64,000 nucleotides of DNA from Microbacterium ureisolvens (GTDB lineage Bacteria > Actinomycetota > Actinomycetes > Actinomycetales > Microbacteriaceae): assembly GCF_015278315.1 (NCBI RefSeq), contig NZ_JADIJE010000009.1, positions 1-64,000 on the forward strand, read 5' to 3'. The notes under the pieces are model-generated. The model was not told where the DNA came from, ran no database searches, and saw nothing but the letters and a program-made list of their open reading frames with translations. Position 1 is the first letter of the stretch. Each line of letters opens with the position of its first letter. The translations under genes were made by a program, and so were the position numbers. Positions 44,954 to 53,829 of the stretch are shown piece by piece.

Positions 44954-45784
44954 GTGCGAAACAAGATTCTCGCGGGCATCGCCGCAGGGGCGGTCGCCGC
45001 CCTCGGCCTGATGGTCGCACCCGCCGGCGCCGCCACTGCCGGCAACGCCCAGCTGTCAGTGCTTCACGGCATCCCCGACACTCCCGTCGATGTGTACGTC
45101 AACGGCGAGCTGACCATCGACGACTTCCAGCCCGGCGATCTGGCCGGACCGCTGGAGCTGCCCGCCGGCGACTACGAGGTCGCCCTGACCGAGACCGACG
45201 CCGCCGACGACAGCTCGCCCGTCCTCGGCCCCGTGACCCTCACCCTCGCGCCCGACATGAACTACACCGCCGTCGCTCACCTCAACGCCGACGGCACCAC
45301 CCCGACAGCGACCCTGTTCACCAACGACACATCGGCGACCGCGGCCGGCGAGGGCCGGCTCACCGTCCGGCACGTCGCGGCGGCACCGGCCGTCGATGTG
45401 CTCGCCGGAGGATCGCCGGTCATCGAAGACCTGTCGAACCCCGACGAGGCCACGCTCGATCTCGCGGCGGGAACCGTCTCGGCGTCCGTCGCTGCGGCTG
45501 GAACCACTGACCCCGTGCTCGGCCCCACCGACGTCGACGTCCAGGAAGGGGTCCTCACGATCGTGTACGCGTGGGGCAGCCTCGAGGACGAGAACCTGGC
45601 CGTCGCTGTCCAGACGATCTCGGGTCTGCACTCGGCTCCTGACGGGGTTCCGTCGGGCAGCGGCGGCCAGCTCGCCGAGCGTGACGCGATGATGCAGGCG
45701 CTCCTCGTCCTCGGTGGTCTCGCCGTCGCAGCGGCGATCGCAGCGTCGGCAGTGGTCGTCGCAAGCGCGCGGTCCCGCCGCTGA
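44954..45784 (+). CDS. DUF4397 domain secreted protein with C-terminal anchor
   Basis: 276-aa exported surface protein. A signal peptide (VRNKILAGIAAGAVAALGLMV, then APAGAATAG) precedes two DUF4397 beta domains (LSVLHGIPDTPVDVYVNGEL and LTVRHVAAAPAVDVLAGG). The end is a Gly/Ser linker, a hydrophobic helix (LVLGGLAVAAAIAASAVVV) and a basic tail (ARSRR), like a wall-sorting signal, but no LPXTG-like motif is seen. AAGGAGG is 6 nt before the GTG start. The sortase gene follows after 11 nt. Confidence 0.86.
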   Translation: MRNKILAGIAAGAVAALGLMVAPAGAATAGNAQLSVLHGIPDTPVDVYVNGELTIDDFQPGDLAGPLELPAGDYEVALTETDAADDSSPVLGPVTLTLAPDMNYTAVAHLNADGTTPTATLFTNDTSATAAGEGRLTVRHVAAAPAVDVLAGGSPVIEDLSNPDEATLDLAAGTVSASVAAAGTTDPVLGPTDVDVQEGVLTIVYAWGSLEDENLAVAVQTISGLHSAPDGVPSGSGGQLAERDAMMQALLVLGGLAVAAAIAASAVVVASARSRR

Positions 45785-45795
45785 GCGGGCGCGAC

Positions 45796-46434
45796 ATGGC
45801 CAGGACGATCGCGGGGGCGCTCACCGCTCTCGCGGTCGTCCTCGTGCTGGCGGGGTGCGGCTCGTCCGCCACCGAGACCACCCCGCCACCGGCGGCATCG
45901 ACGGCCACGGCGATCCCCACGCCGCTCCCCACACCGGTCGTCGAAGTGCCGGTCGCGGCGGCCACTCCGACACCCCCGCGGACATCGCAGCCGCCGGTGC
46001 GAGTGGTCGCCGCCTCGGTCGGCGTCGACGTCCCCGTGGTTCCGGTCGGAGTGGAGACGGGCGGCTTCATGGAGCTTCCCGTCGACCCCGCGATCGCCGG
46101 GTGGTACCGGTTCGGCGCCGACCCGGCGAGCCCCGACGGCAACGTGGTCATCTCCGCACACGTGGACGCGCCGGCGTACCCCATCGGCCCCTTCAGCCGG
46201 CTCCGGGATCTCTCGGGAGGCGACGCCGTGGAGGTGACGGATGCCGGAGGCACCACGCACCGATATTCCGTCGAGTCCGTGACCTACTACCCGAAGGCGG
46301 CACTGCCGGTGGATGAACTGTTCGCCCGCGCCGGGGCGCGTTCGCTGGTGCTGATCACCTGCGGCGGAGCGTTCGACTCCACGACGGGCCGATACGCGGA
46401 TAACGTGGTCGCCATCGCGACCCCGATCGGATGA
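45796..46434 (+). CDS. class F sortase, predicted lipoprotein
   Basis: Cysteine transpeptidase that joins a protein to the wall or to other proteins outside the cell. Catalytic His is in ISAHVD (residue 122), Cys in LITCGG (residue 189) and Arg in TGRYADNVV (near 198). The N-terminus has a lipobox LVLAGC with Cys21, so it is lipid-anchored rather than held by a helix, then a Thr/Pro linker. 212 aa. Its natural substrate is probably the DUF4397 protein just upstream; that is inferred from position. Confidence 0.87.
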   Translation: MARTIAGALTALAVVLVLAGCGSSATETTPPPAASTATAIPTPLPTPVVEVPVAAATPTPPRTSQPPVRVVAASVGVDVPVVPVGVETGGFMELPVDPAIAGWYRFGADPASPDGNVVISAHVDAPAYPIGPFSRLRDLSGGDAVEVTDAGGTTHRYSVESVTYYPKAALPVDELFARAGARSLVLITCGGAFDSTTGRYADNVVAIATPIG

Positions 46435-46443
46435 GGCGGCGAC

Positions 46444-47022
46444 GTGGCCGGCCCGAGGAGAGGAAGCAGCGTGGACGAGGCGCACGAACGGGAGCTGAGC
46501 GATCGCTTCCGCGGCGGCGACGAGCGCGCGCTCGAGGAGATCTACCGCCGGTGGTCGCCCGTCGTGTTCACGATGGCGCTGCGATTCGTCGGCGATCGCG
46601 GCGACGCCGAGGACGTGACGCAGAAGACGTTCGTCTCGGCGTGGACCTCGCGGGAGTCGTACGACTCGTCGAAGGCGAAGCTGTCGACCTGGCTGATCGC
46701 GATCACGCGCCGCCGGATCGCCGACACGCTCGAGGCGCGGGCGAGGGTGCGCGCCTTGCAGGAGGAACTGCAGCGGTTCACGACGCCGGACGCCGTCGTC
46801 GGCGCCGAGATCGACCTCGGCGACCGGCTGCTGCTGGCCGACGAGATCGATCGACTCGAACCGGACGCCCGTCGCGTGGTGCGCTTGGCGTTCTACGACG
46901 ACCTCACCCACGAGCAGATCTCCGAGAGGCTGGGCATGCCGCTCGGTACCGTGAAGAGCCACATCAGGCGAAGTCTCACCCGCCTGCGCAGCCGATTGGA
47001 GGTGGGCCATGCAGCATCTTGA
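46444..47022 (+). CDS. ECF-type RNA polymerase sigma factor
   Basis: 192-aa alternative sigma factor. Region 2 is RFRGGDERALEEIYRRWSPVVFTMALRFVGDRGDAEDVTQKTFVSAW and region 4 is LEPDARRVVRLAFYDDLTHEQISERLGMPLGTVKSHI, both complete. It resembles the SigK group by sequence and by its paired anti-sigma. The GTG at 46444 has GAGG 7 nt upstream; a second GTG at 46471 with AGGA 6 nt upstream is equally good and would shorten it by nine residues. It overlaps the anti-sigma gene by 14 nt. Confidence 0.9.
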   Translation: MAGPRRGSSVDEAHERELSDRFRGGDERALEEIYRRWSPVVFTMALRFVGDRGDAEDVTQKTFVSAWTSRESYDSSKAKLSTWLIAITRRRIADTLEARARVRALQEELQRFTTPDAVVGAEIDLGDRLLLADEIDRLEPDARRVVRLAFYDDLTHEQISERLGMPLGTVKSHIRRSLTRLRSRLEVGHAAS

Positions 47023-47767
47023 TCCCGACCGTCTGTCGCTGATCGCGCTCGGAGAGCCCTCCACCGATGCGGAGCGTGCGCACCTCGACGTGTGCGACAC
47101 GTGTGCGCTCGAGCTCGCGGAATTGGAGTACACGGTCGTCGTCGGCCGGTCCACGGTCGCCGTCGGCGACCTCGAAGCGCCGCCGGAGCGCGTGTGGGAG
47201 CGGATCGCGGGCGAACTGCAGCTGACCGGCGCCGCAGCCACATCGATCCCGCCGGCCGAGGGCCCAGCCGCGGCGGAGGGCGCGGCATCCGTTCCCGCCG
47301 CTGACCGTGCAGGCAGGACGCCCGCCCGCCGGACGTCGCGCTTCCGGCTGCTGTTCGCGCTGGCGGCGAGCATCGCCCTGGTGGTCGGCGTCGTGGGGAC
47401 GGTCGCGCTCGTCAGGCAGAGCCAGCCGGTGGAGATCGCGGCGGCGACGCTCGACGCGTTCCCCGCCCACCCCGACGCGTCGGGCACGGCGGTGGTCGTC
47501 GAGACGGCCGACGGCGAACGCCAGGTGGAGGTCGATCTCGACGACGCCGAGGCCGACGACGGATTCCGCGAGGTGTGGCTCATCACGGCCGATGCGACGG
47601 CGCTGGTGAGCCTCGGCGTGCTGGAGGGCAGCACCGGAGTGTTCCCCGTGCCCGAGAACATCGATCTGCGGGAGTACGTGCTCGTCGACATCTCGCAGGA
47701 GCCGAGTGACGGCAATCCCGATCACTCCGGCGACTCGATCGTGCGCGGCGAGCTCGGTTTCGCATGA
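47009..47767 (+). CDS. anti-sigma factor of the RskA type with zinc-binding motif
   Basis: 252-aa membrane protein holding the preceding sigma factor inactive. The cytoplasmic part has HLDVCDTC (residues 25-32), the H-x3-C-x2-C zinc anti-sigma signature. A single transmembrane helix (FRLLFALAASIALVVGVVGTVAL, about 112-134) leads to an external RskA domain (DGFREVWLITADATALVSLGVLEG). The gene overlaps the sigma factor and ends the operon. The signal for release is unknown. Confidence 0.9.
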   Translation: MQHLDPDRLSLIALGEPSTDAERAHLDVCDTCALELAELEYTVVVGRSTVAVGDLEAPPERVWERIAGELQLTGAAATSIPPAEGPAAAEGAASVPAADRAGRTPARRTSRFRLLFALAASIALVVGVVGTVALVRQSQPVEIAAATLDAFPAHPDASGTAVVVETADGERQVEVDLDDAEADDGFREVWLITADATALVSLGVLEGSTGVFPVPENIDLREYVLVDISQEPSDGNPDHSGDSIVRGELGFA

Positions 47768-47857
47768 CCGAGCCGTCATAGCCCGCCGGCACCTTCGGAT
47801 GTCTGCCACAGGCGCCGCCTGCCGCGCAACCCGCTCCTCGCGCCGCCGGTGCCGGTC

Positions 47858-47863
47858 TAGCGT
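47858..47863 (+). promoter_or_regulatory. -10 box TAGCGT upstream of SRPBCC gene
   Basis: TAGCGT would start transcription near 47870, about 27 nt before the ATG at 47897 and just before its ribosome binding site AGGAG. Confidence 0.45.
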
Positions 47864-47896
47864 CGACAGCAGGTGACCGACGACAGGAGCGACGCC

Positions 47897-48985
47897 ATGT
47901 CCCGCAACGTGAGGCTGCTGCACTGTGCACCCGACGACGTGTTCGAGGTGCTGAGCGACGGATGGCTCTACCCGTCGTGGGTGGTGGGGGCCTCGCGCAT
48001 GCGCGAGGTGGACGAGACATGGCCGATGGCGGGCGCGCAGCTGCATCACTCGTTCGGCGTGTGGCCGGCGCTCATCAACGACAAGACCGTCGTCGAGGAG
48101 TTCGTGCCGGGTCGCATGATGGTGATGCGGGCGCGCGGGTGGCCGATCGGGGAGGCGCGCGTGACCATCGACGTCAAGGCGCGCGGCGACGAGTGCGTCG
48201 TGCGCATCCAGGAGGAGGCGATCGCGGGACCTGGGCGGTTCGTGCCGGCGCCGCTGATGGACATCCCCCTGCACTGGCGCAACAACGAGACGCTGCATCG
48301 GCTGGCGTACCTCGCAGAGGGGCGGGCGGCGCGCCGCACAGCCGCCACGACGGCCGAGAAGGAGATGGCCGCGTCCGGTGAGGAGCCGTCGGCCGCGCTC
48401 GGCGGGAGCGAGGGGACGGATGCCGCCCCGGAAGCCGGCGGGCCGGCCGAGCGAGAGGATGGAGCGATGACGCGGGACGAAGAGCAGGAGTCCGCGGGGC
48501 GGAGCGGCCAGAGCGACTGGGTGGATGCCGCGACCTCGATCGATGCGGTCGAGGCGGGTCCCGCGGACGAGCCGGGCGAGAGCGAGTCGCTGCCGCCGCT
48601 CGGTTCCGCCTCGCAGAGCTCCGACGCGCGGGACGCGGATCCGGTGTTATCCGACGCGGAGAGCCCCGTCGCTGATGACTCCCCGATGGATGACACCGGA
48701 TCCGCGGGCCTCGACGAGCGCGTCGCCCGTGGCGACGAGGCGGGCGCCTCGGCGGGCACCCCCGAGGACTCGTGGAATCCGATGTCGGGAGCAGGGGAAT
48801 CCGAGCCGATCGCACCGGAGGCGGACGCGGGGTCCGTCGCGCCACAGGCGGAGGCCGGCGCCGAGGATCAGTCAGGCGACTCATCGGCCGAGCCGGCGGC
48901 GCGCCAGGCAGCCGCCGCCGTGAAGAAGCCGGCTCCGAAGCCGAAGCGCGCGACACCGGGCACGGAGGAGGCGCCGTCACCGTGA
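47897..48985 (+). CDS. SRPBCC family protein with 200-residue acidic tail
   Basis: The first 150 residues fold as a START/Bet v 1-like ligand-binding domain ([43 protein letters not shown]). The remaining 210 are low-complexity and acidic, rich in Glu, Asp, Ser, Ala, Pro and Gly, ending in a Lys-containing segment ([13 protein letters not shown]). Ordinary relatives have only the first part. AGGAG is 7 nt before the ATG, preferred over an upstream GTG. Its stop overlaps the oxidoreductase GTG, so the two are coupled; the SRPBCC part may carry that enzyme's ligand. Confidence 0.8.
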   Translation: MSRNVRLLHCAPDDVFEVLSDGWLYPSWVVGASRMREVDETWPMAGAQLHHSFGVWPALINDKTVVEEFVPGRMMVMRARGWPIGEARVTIDVKARGDECVVRIQEEAIAGPGRFVPAPLMDIPLHWRNNETLHRLAYLAEGRAARRTAATTAEKEMAASGEEPSAALGGSEGTDAAPEAGGPAEREDGAMTRDEEQESAGRSGQSDWVDAATSIDAVEAGPADEPGESESLPPLGSASQSSDARDADPVLSDAESPVADDSPMDDTGSAGLDERVARGDEAGASAGTPEDSWNPMSGAGESEPIAPEADAGSVAPQAEAGAEDQSGDSSAEPAARQAAAAVKKPAPKPKRATPGTEEAPSP

Positions 48986-50484
48986 GCACCCGACCCCGGC
49001 GCGGCGGCACCGAGCTCGATGCCGTGGTGGTGGGATCCGGACCCAACGGTCTCGCCGCCGCCGTCACTCTCGCCCGCGCGGGCCTGCGCGTGCGCGTGTT
49101 CGAGCGCGCCGACCGGCCGGGTGGCGGCGCGGCCACGCGGGAGCTGACGCTTCCCGGTTTCCAGCACGATGTGTGCTCGGCAGTGCACCCGATGGCGTTC
49201 GAATCGCGGTTCTTCCGCGAGTTCGGCCTTCGCGAGCGCGTCGAGTTCGTCACGCCCGAGGTCTCTTTCGCACACCCCCTCGACGAACGCCACGCCGGCG
49301 TCGCCTATCGCGACCTCGGCCGCACGATCGAGGCACTGGGTCCTGACGCCCTCGCCTACGCCCAGCTGCTGGAGCCGCTCGTCAGGCGATCGACCGCCGT
49401 CGCAGACTTCACCGGGTCGCCGCTCGTGCGCGTGCCCGACGACATCCCCACCGCGCTCGCATTCGGGCTCCGTGCGCTCGAGCAGGGGAGCCCGGCCTGG
49501 AACGCCCGCTTCCGCGAAGACGCTGCGCCGGCGATGCTCACCGGTGTCGCCGCGCACACCATCCTGTCGCAGCCGAGCATCGCCGCCGCGGGTGCGGGAC
49601 TCGCGCTCGCCGCCTACGCGCACGCACGCGGTTGGCCCATCCCGATCGGCGGCAGCCAGGCCATCATCGATGCGATGATCGACGATCTCCGCGACCACGG
49701 CGGGGAGGTGGTGGTCGACCACGAGGTCACCTCGCTCGCCGCGCTGCCGGACGCGACCGTCACCCTGCTCGACGTCACTCCCAAAGCCCTCGTCCGCATC
49801 GCGGGCGACGCGATGCCCTCGCGCTATCGGCGTCGCCTGCAGCGCTTCCGCTACGGCGACGGCGTCGCGAAGGTCGACTTCGCTCTGAGCGAGCCCGTGC
49901 CCTGGACGCACCCCGAACTCCGCCGCGCCGGCACGGTGCACGTCGGGGGGACGCGCGCGGAGGTGGCGGATGCCGAGAACCAGGTGAATCGCGGGCGGCT
50001 GCCCGAGCGGCCGTACGTGCTGGTCTCGCAGCCGTCGCTCTTCGACGCGACCCGGGCACCGGCCGGCAGACACACGCTCTGGACGTATACGCACGTCCCG
50101 GCGGGCAGCGCCGTGGACCGCCGGGAGGCGGTGACACGTCAGATCGAGCGCTTCGCCCCCGGCTTCCGCGACACGATCCTCGCGACGAGCTCCCGCACCG
50201 CGCGCGAGGTCGAACGGCACAATCCGAACTATCCGGGCGGCGACATCGCCGCGGGCGCGCCGAGCTTCTGGCAGCTGTTCAGCCGCCCCGTGCTGAGCCC
50301 CGACCCGTGGCGCACGCCGATACCGCGCGTCTACCTTGCGGGTGCGTCGGCCGCGCCGGGACCGGGCGTGACAGGACTTCCCGGCTGGTTCGCGGCGCTG
50401 AGCGCGCTGCGCCACGAGTTCGGGACGCGGACGCGCCCCGATCTCTCGCCGCGACCCACGGCGGGCAGTAGCATCTCCGACTAG
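48982..50484 (+). CDS. FAD-dependent oxidoreductase, phytoene-desaturase-like
   Basis: 500-aa flavoenzyme. The FAD-binding fold is at the N-terminus ([36 protein letters not shown]), the family mark AVHPMAF near residue 65, and the closing FAD motif [19 protein letters not shown] near 455. It resembles actinobacterial phytoene dehydrogenase-related proteins of unknown substrate. The GTG start overlaps the SRPBCC stop by 4 nt. No other carotenoid genes are near, so a carotenoid role is not supported. Confidence 0.87.
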   Translation: MSTRPRRGGTELDAVVVGSGPNGLAAAVTLARAGLRVRVFERADRPGGGAATRELTLPGFQHDVCSAVHPMAFESRFFREFGLRERVEFVTPEVSFAHPLDERHAGVAYRDLGRTIEALGPDALAYAQLLEPLVRRSTAVADFTGSPLVRVPDDIPTALAFGLRALEQGSPAWNARFREDAAPAMLTGVAAHTILSQPSIAAAGAGLALAAYAHARGWPIPIGGSQAIIDAMIDDLRDHGGEVVVDHEVTSLAALPDATVTLLDVTPKALVRIAGDAMPSRYRRRLQRFRYGDGVAKVDFALSEPVPWTHPELRRAGTVHVGGTRAEVADAENQVNRGRLPERPYVLVSQPSLFDATRAPAGRHTLWTYTHVPAGSAVDRREAVTRQIERFAPGFRDTILATSSRTAREVERHNPNYPGGDIAAGAPSFWQLFSRPVLSPDPWRTPIPRVYLAGASAAPGPGVTGLPGWFAALSALRHEFGTRTRPDLSPRPTAGSSISD

Positions 50485-50546
50485 CACGTCGGTGATCACG
50501 CGTCGAGCCCCTTCATCGCGCGCGCGGCAGGCAGGATCTTTCGCGT

Positions 50547-51062
50547 GTGTCCAGCCGCCGCGACCCACACGCCGGGAGGCGCCCGTCTGCGGCGCTGTGG
50601 CGTGCTCACACCGACAGGCCGGCTCGCAACGTGTGGTCGGGGGTCCTGTTCGGCATCGGGCTGATCGCCTTCGTCGATGAGGCGGTGTTCCACCAGCTGC
50701 TGCACTGGCACCACTTCTACGATCTCGCCTCGTCCGATGTCGGTCTCGTCTCGGATGGCGTGTTCCACGCGCTCAGCTGGTTCGCGACGATCGGCGGGCT
50801 GTTCCTGCTGGCCGACCTGCGACGGCGCGACGCCCTCGTGTGGTCTCTCTGGGTCGGCGGGGTGCTCACGGGCGCGGGAGTCTTCCAGCTCTACGACGGC
50901 ATCGTGCAGCACAAGCTGTGGGGCATCCACCAGATCCGCTATGTCGACGACCTGATCGTGTACGACGTGATCTGGAATGTGGTGGCGTTCGTGATGATCG
51001 GCCTCGGGGTCGTCCTCCTCGCGGCGGGCCGGGCGCCGCGGGTGCGGAGGCGCTCGCGGTGA
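50547..51062 (+). CDS. DUF2243 membrane protein, 171 aa
   Basis: Four predicted helices and conserved polar motifs VFHQLLHWHHFYD, FHALSWFATI and VYDVIWNVVAFVMIGLG typical of DUF2243. Conserved His residues suggest metal or heme contact, but none is shown. GTG start; AGGA sits about 11 nt upstream. It is coupled to the downstream CtaG-like gene by a GTGA overlap, a pairing seen in other actinobacteria. Confidence 0.82.
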   Translation: MSSRRDPHAGRRPSAALWRAHTDRPARNVWSGVLFGIGLIAFVDEAVFHQLLHWHHFYDLASSDVGLVSDGVFHALSWFATIGGLFLLADLRRRDALVWSLWVGGVLTGAGVFQLYDGIVQHKLWGIHQIRYVDDLIVYDVIWNVVAFVMIGLGVVLLAAGRAPRVRRRSR

Positions 51063-51877
51063 ACCGCGTCTCCGACATCGCTGTCGTCCACGAGCCCCAC
51101 GCCGGGGGCGGATCCCTGGTCGTCATCCCGCTCGTCTTCATCGGCATCCCCCTGATCGCGTACGTGTCGGCTGTCGTGGCCTCACGCGCACGCGGTCGGC
51201 CGTGGCCGCCCCACCGACTTGGGCTGTGGCTGGCGGGGCTCGCGCTGGCCGCCGTGTCGGCGACGGGACCGCTCGCCGAGGCGGCGCACGTCAGCTTCCT
51301 CGCGCACGTGTGGGCGCATGTTCTCGGCGGCATGCTGGCCCCCGTCTGTCTCGTGCTCGCCGCGCCCTTCACGCTCGCGCTGCGCACGATGCACGTCACG
51401 CCGGCGCGACGGCTCGCGCGCCTGCTGCGAAGTCGGCCGGCGGCTGTGCTCGCCCATCCCGTCACGGCGGCGCTGCTCAGCGCGGGCGGGCTGTGGGCCA
51501 TCTATCTCTCGCCGGTCTTCGATGCGATGCGCACCGATGCCCTGGTCCACGCCCTGGTACAGGTGCATCTCGTGGGCGCGGGCTACCTGTTCGCTGCCTC
51601 CGTGATCGGGCTCGATCCCGCACCCCATCGTCCGCGGCGTCTCGTCGGAGCGGTCGTGCTCGTGATGACAGCGGCCTCCCACGCGATCCTGGCCAAGCAC
51701 CTGTACGCGCACCCGCCCGGATCGCTGTCTCTCGCCGAGGCGCAGGCCGGCGCGCAGCTGATGTACTACGTCGGCGGGTTGGTCGAGGCATCCGTCATCG
51801 TCATCTTCTGCGCGCAGTGGTACGCCGAAGCAGGGCGCCGCCTGGCACGAACCGGGCGACCGACCCCGGTGCCATGA
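51059..51877 (+). CDS. cytochrome c oxidase assembly protein (CtaG/caa3 family)
   Basis: 272-aa polytopic membrane protein of the family that helps deliver copper to cytochrome oxidase. Seven or so helices; conserved HVWAHVLGGMLAPVCLVLAAPFTLALRT, VHALVQVHLVGAGYLFAASVIGLDP and SHAILAKHLYAHPPG. Starts at a GTG overlapping the DUF2243 stop. Oxidase subunit genes are not in the window, so partner and copper role are inferred from family. Confidence 0.86.
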   Translation: MNRVSDIAVVHEPHAGGGSLVVIPLVFIGIPLIAYVSAVVASRARGRPWPPHRLGLWLAGLALAAVSATGPLAEAAHVSFLAHVWAHVLGGMLAPVCLVLAAPFTLALRTMHVTPARRLARLLRSRPAAVLAHPVTAALLSAGGLWAIYLSPVFDAMRTDALVHALVQVHLVGAGYLFAASVIGLDPAPHRPRRLVGAVVLVMTAASHAILAKHLYAHPPGSLSLAEAQAGAQLMYYVGGLVEASVIVIFCAQWYAEAGRRLARTGRPTPVP

Positions 51878-51938
51878 CACCTGCGCAGGCCGTTGCGAGC
51901 TCGTGTCAAGGGGGACGACCGTGCGACGGCGCGGCGCC

Positions 51939-51944
51939 TAGCGT
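51939..51944 (+). promoter_or_regulatory. -10 box TAGCGT, leaderless spacing
   Basis: TAGCGT ends 7 nt before the ATG at 51952. The surrounding CTAGCGTCG matches that at 47858. Confidence 0.5.
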
Positions 51945-51951
51945 CGCCGAC

Positions 51952-52245
51952 ATGGACTCCCCGCATGAGAACCCCGACGCAGCGGCGACGACGGACGCCG
52001 CGTCGCACCTCCGGCCGCTGACCGAGCAGCAATCGCTGCGGAAGGACATGAGCTACAGCCCGGCGAGCGAGACCGAGACCCAGCGGAAGCAGGACGACCC
52101 CCTGCCCGACACCATCGACGCCGACATCGATGCCGACGACGTAAGAGTCGTGCCGGGCACCGGCGGTCCCGACGACGTGGGCGATGTCGATGTCGACCCC
52201 GACGATCTCAACCTTCCCGGCAGGCCGTCACAGGCGGCGTCATGA
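51952..52245 (+). CDS. small acidic uncharacterised protein, 97 aa
   Basis: Hydrophilic and acidic throughout, ending in DADIDADDVRVVPGTGGPDD and VDVDPDDLNLPG; no helix, Cys or known domain. Probably disordered. The ATG has a TAGCGT box at leaderless distance, and the stop overlaps the ATG of the following SDR (ATGA), so it is expressed with that gene. Function unknown. Confidence 0.65.
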   Translation: MDSPHENPDAAATTDAASHLRPLTEQQSLRKDMSYSPASETETQRKQDDPLPDTIDADIDADDVRVVPGTGGPDDVGDVDVDPDDLNLPGRPSQAAS

Positions 52246-53210
52246 AGGGCGCGCCGCCCCACGCGCCCGTCGTCGTCATCACCGGTGCCTCCAGCGGCAT
52301 CGGTCGTGCGACGGCACGTCGGTATGCCCGACACGGCGCACGGCTCGTGCTGGCCTCGCGCAGCCGCGCTGCGCTGGAGACGGTCGCGGCGGAATGCCGG
52401 GAGCTCGGTGCCCAGGCGGTGGCGGTGCCCACCGACGTCTCGCACGAGGGCGAGGTGCGATCGCTGGCGGCTGCGGCGGTGCTCGAGTTCGGCCGGATCG
52501 ACGTGTGGGTGGGCAACGCCGGGGTGTTCGCCTACGGTGCGTTCGAGCACCTGCCGCCGACGGTCTTCCGGCAGGTGCTCGAGACGAACCTGATGGGGCA
52601 GGTGCACGGTGCGCGGGCGGTGCTGCCCTATTTGCGGCGTCAGGGCTCCGGAACCCTCGTGATGGTGGGCTCCCTGTACTCGCGCGTCGGGTCTCCGATC
52701 ATCTCGCCGTACGTGACCAGCAAGTGGGGTCTGCTCGGTTTCGCCGAATGCCTGCGCCAGGAACTCAGGGGAAGCGGCATCCGCGTGCGCGTGGTCCTCC
52801 CCGGCACGGTCGACACGCCGATCTACCAGCACGCGGCGAACGTCACGACCCGCCACGTGCGGCCGCTGCCTCCCGCGGCATCGCCGGAAAGAGTCGCCCG
52901 GGCGATCGAGCGGGCGCCTCGCCGACGGCGCTTCTCGGCCTACGTGGGCCGCGTCCAGAAGTCCACCGTCGTCGTGCACGACCTCGCGCCGGCGGCGTAC
53001 GACGCGGCGTCATCGCTGATGGTCGAGCGCGTCGAGCTTCACGGCGAGGGTGCCGAGGTCACCGTCGGCACAGTGCTCGAGGCTCCGGCTGCCGCGAGCC
53101 CGGTGACCGGCGGCTGGCGCTCGCGCGGCGTCCGTCTGCTGTGGGCCGCGGCCGCGGCAGCCGCGCTGTCGACGCTTCTCGTGCGCCGTCGCCCGCCGGC
53201 CGCCGGGTAG
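52242..53210 (+). CDS. SDR family oxidoreductase with C-terminal membrane segment
   Basis: 322-aa short-chain dehydrogenase. NAD(P)-binding TGASSGIGRATARRYA near residue 11, NAG in WVGNAGVF, active-site Ser in VGSLYS and Tyr-Lys in SPYVTSKWG. A hydrophobic Ala-rich helix with a basic end (LLWAAAAAAALSTLLVRRR) closes the protein, so it is probably tail-anchored. ATG inside the preceding stop. The substrate is unknown. Confidence 0.88.
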   Translation: MKGAPPHAPVVVITGASSGIGRATARRYARHGARLVLASRSRAALETVAAECRELGAQAVAVPTDVSHEGEVRSLAAAAVLEFGRIDVWVGNAGVFAYGAFEHLPPTVFRQVLETNLMGQVHGARAVLPYLRRQGSGTLVMVGSLYSRVGSPIISPYVTSKWGLLGFAECLRQELRGSGIRVRVVLPGTVDTPIYQHAANVTTRHVRPLPPAASPERVARAIERAPRRRRFSAYVGRVQKSTVVVHDLAPAAYDAASSLMVERVELHGEGAEVTVGTVLEAPAAASPVTGGWRSRGVRLLWAAAAAAALSTLLVRRRPPAAG

Positions 53211-53228
53211 GAGACCGCACGAGACGGA

Positions 53229-53738
53229 TCAGCGGAAGCCCTCCATCTGAGTGCGCTCGTCGGCGACGCGCACGCCGAAGCGATACGCGAGCTTGCCGCC
53301 CAGCCAGCCCGACAGGCCGAGGGCGCCGAGCCCGATGATGCTGAGGATGAACCCCCAGATGCTGACCTCGTCGACGTCGTCGGCCGACAGCCGCACGAGC
53401 AGGTTGATGACGTACAGCGCGGTCACCCCGAGGTTGAGCGCCATGTGGAGCGTCGCGGTGCGTCGCGCGGCCGTGCTCCGCCCGAGCTGCAGGTAGTCCA
53501 GGAAGCCCCAGATCGCCGCGAGCACCGCTCCGATCAGACCGATGACTATGAGGATCCACGCGCCGTGGACGTAGGGCGCCGCGTCGGCAGTGGCGAGCCC
53601 GATGATGTCGAAGATCAGACTCGCCACCCACGCGCCGATCGGGATGGTCACGAGGATGGGGTGGAACGGGTGGCCATAGGGTCCGGCGAGGGCCGTCCGG
53701 GGCTGCTTCGCGCGCTGCTGCGGGGTGTTCTGCGACAT
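53229..53738 (-). CDS. DUF2231 membrane protein, 169 aa
   Basis: Four predicted helices with the family marks GHPFHPILVTIPIGAWVASLIFD and IWGFLDYLQLGRSTAARRTATLHMALN. DUF2231 proteins are of unknown function and often lie near oxidoreductases. AAGGAG is 6 nt before the ATG. It converges on the upstream SDR with 18 nt between. Confidence 0.85.
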   Translation of the reverse strand: MSQNTPQQRAKQPRTALAGPYGHPFHPILVTIPIGAWVASLIFDIIGLATADAAPYVHGAWILIVIGLIGAVLAAIWGFLDYLQLGRSTAARRTATLHMALNLGVTALYVINLLVRLSADDVDEVSIWGFILSIIGLGALGLSGWLGGKLAYRFGVRVADERTQMEGFR

Positions 53739-53829
53739 GTCTCACTCCTTGTGTGGGTGGCCCTCAGCCGACCACCGCCGGCGATGCCCTGCACGGGCCT
53801 TGACAAGGCGGACGAACGGATGCCGCGGC

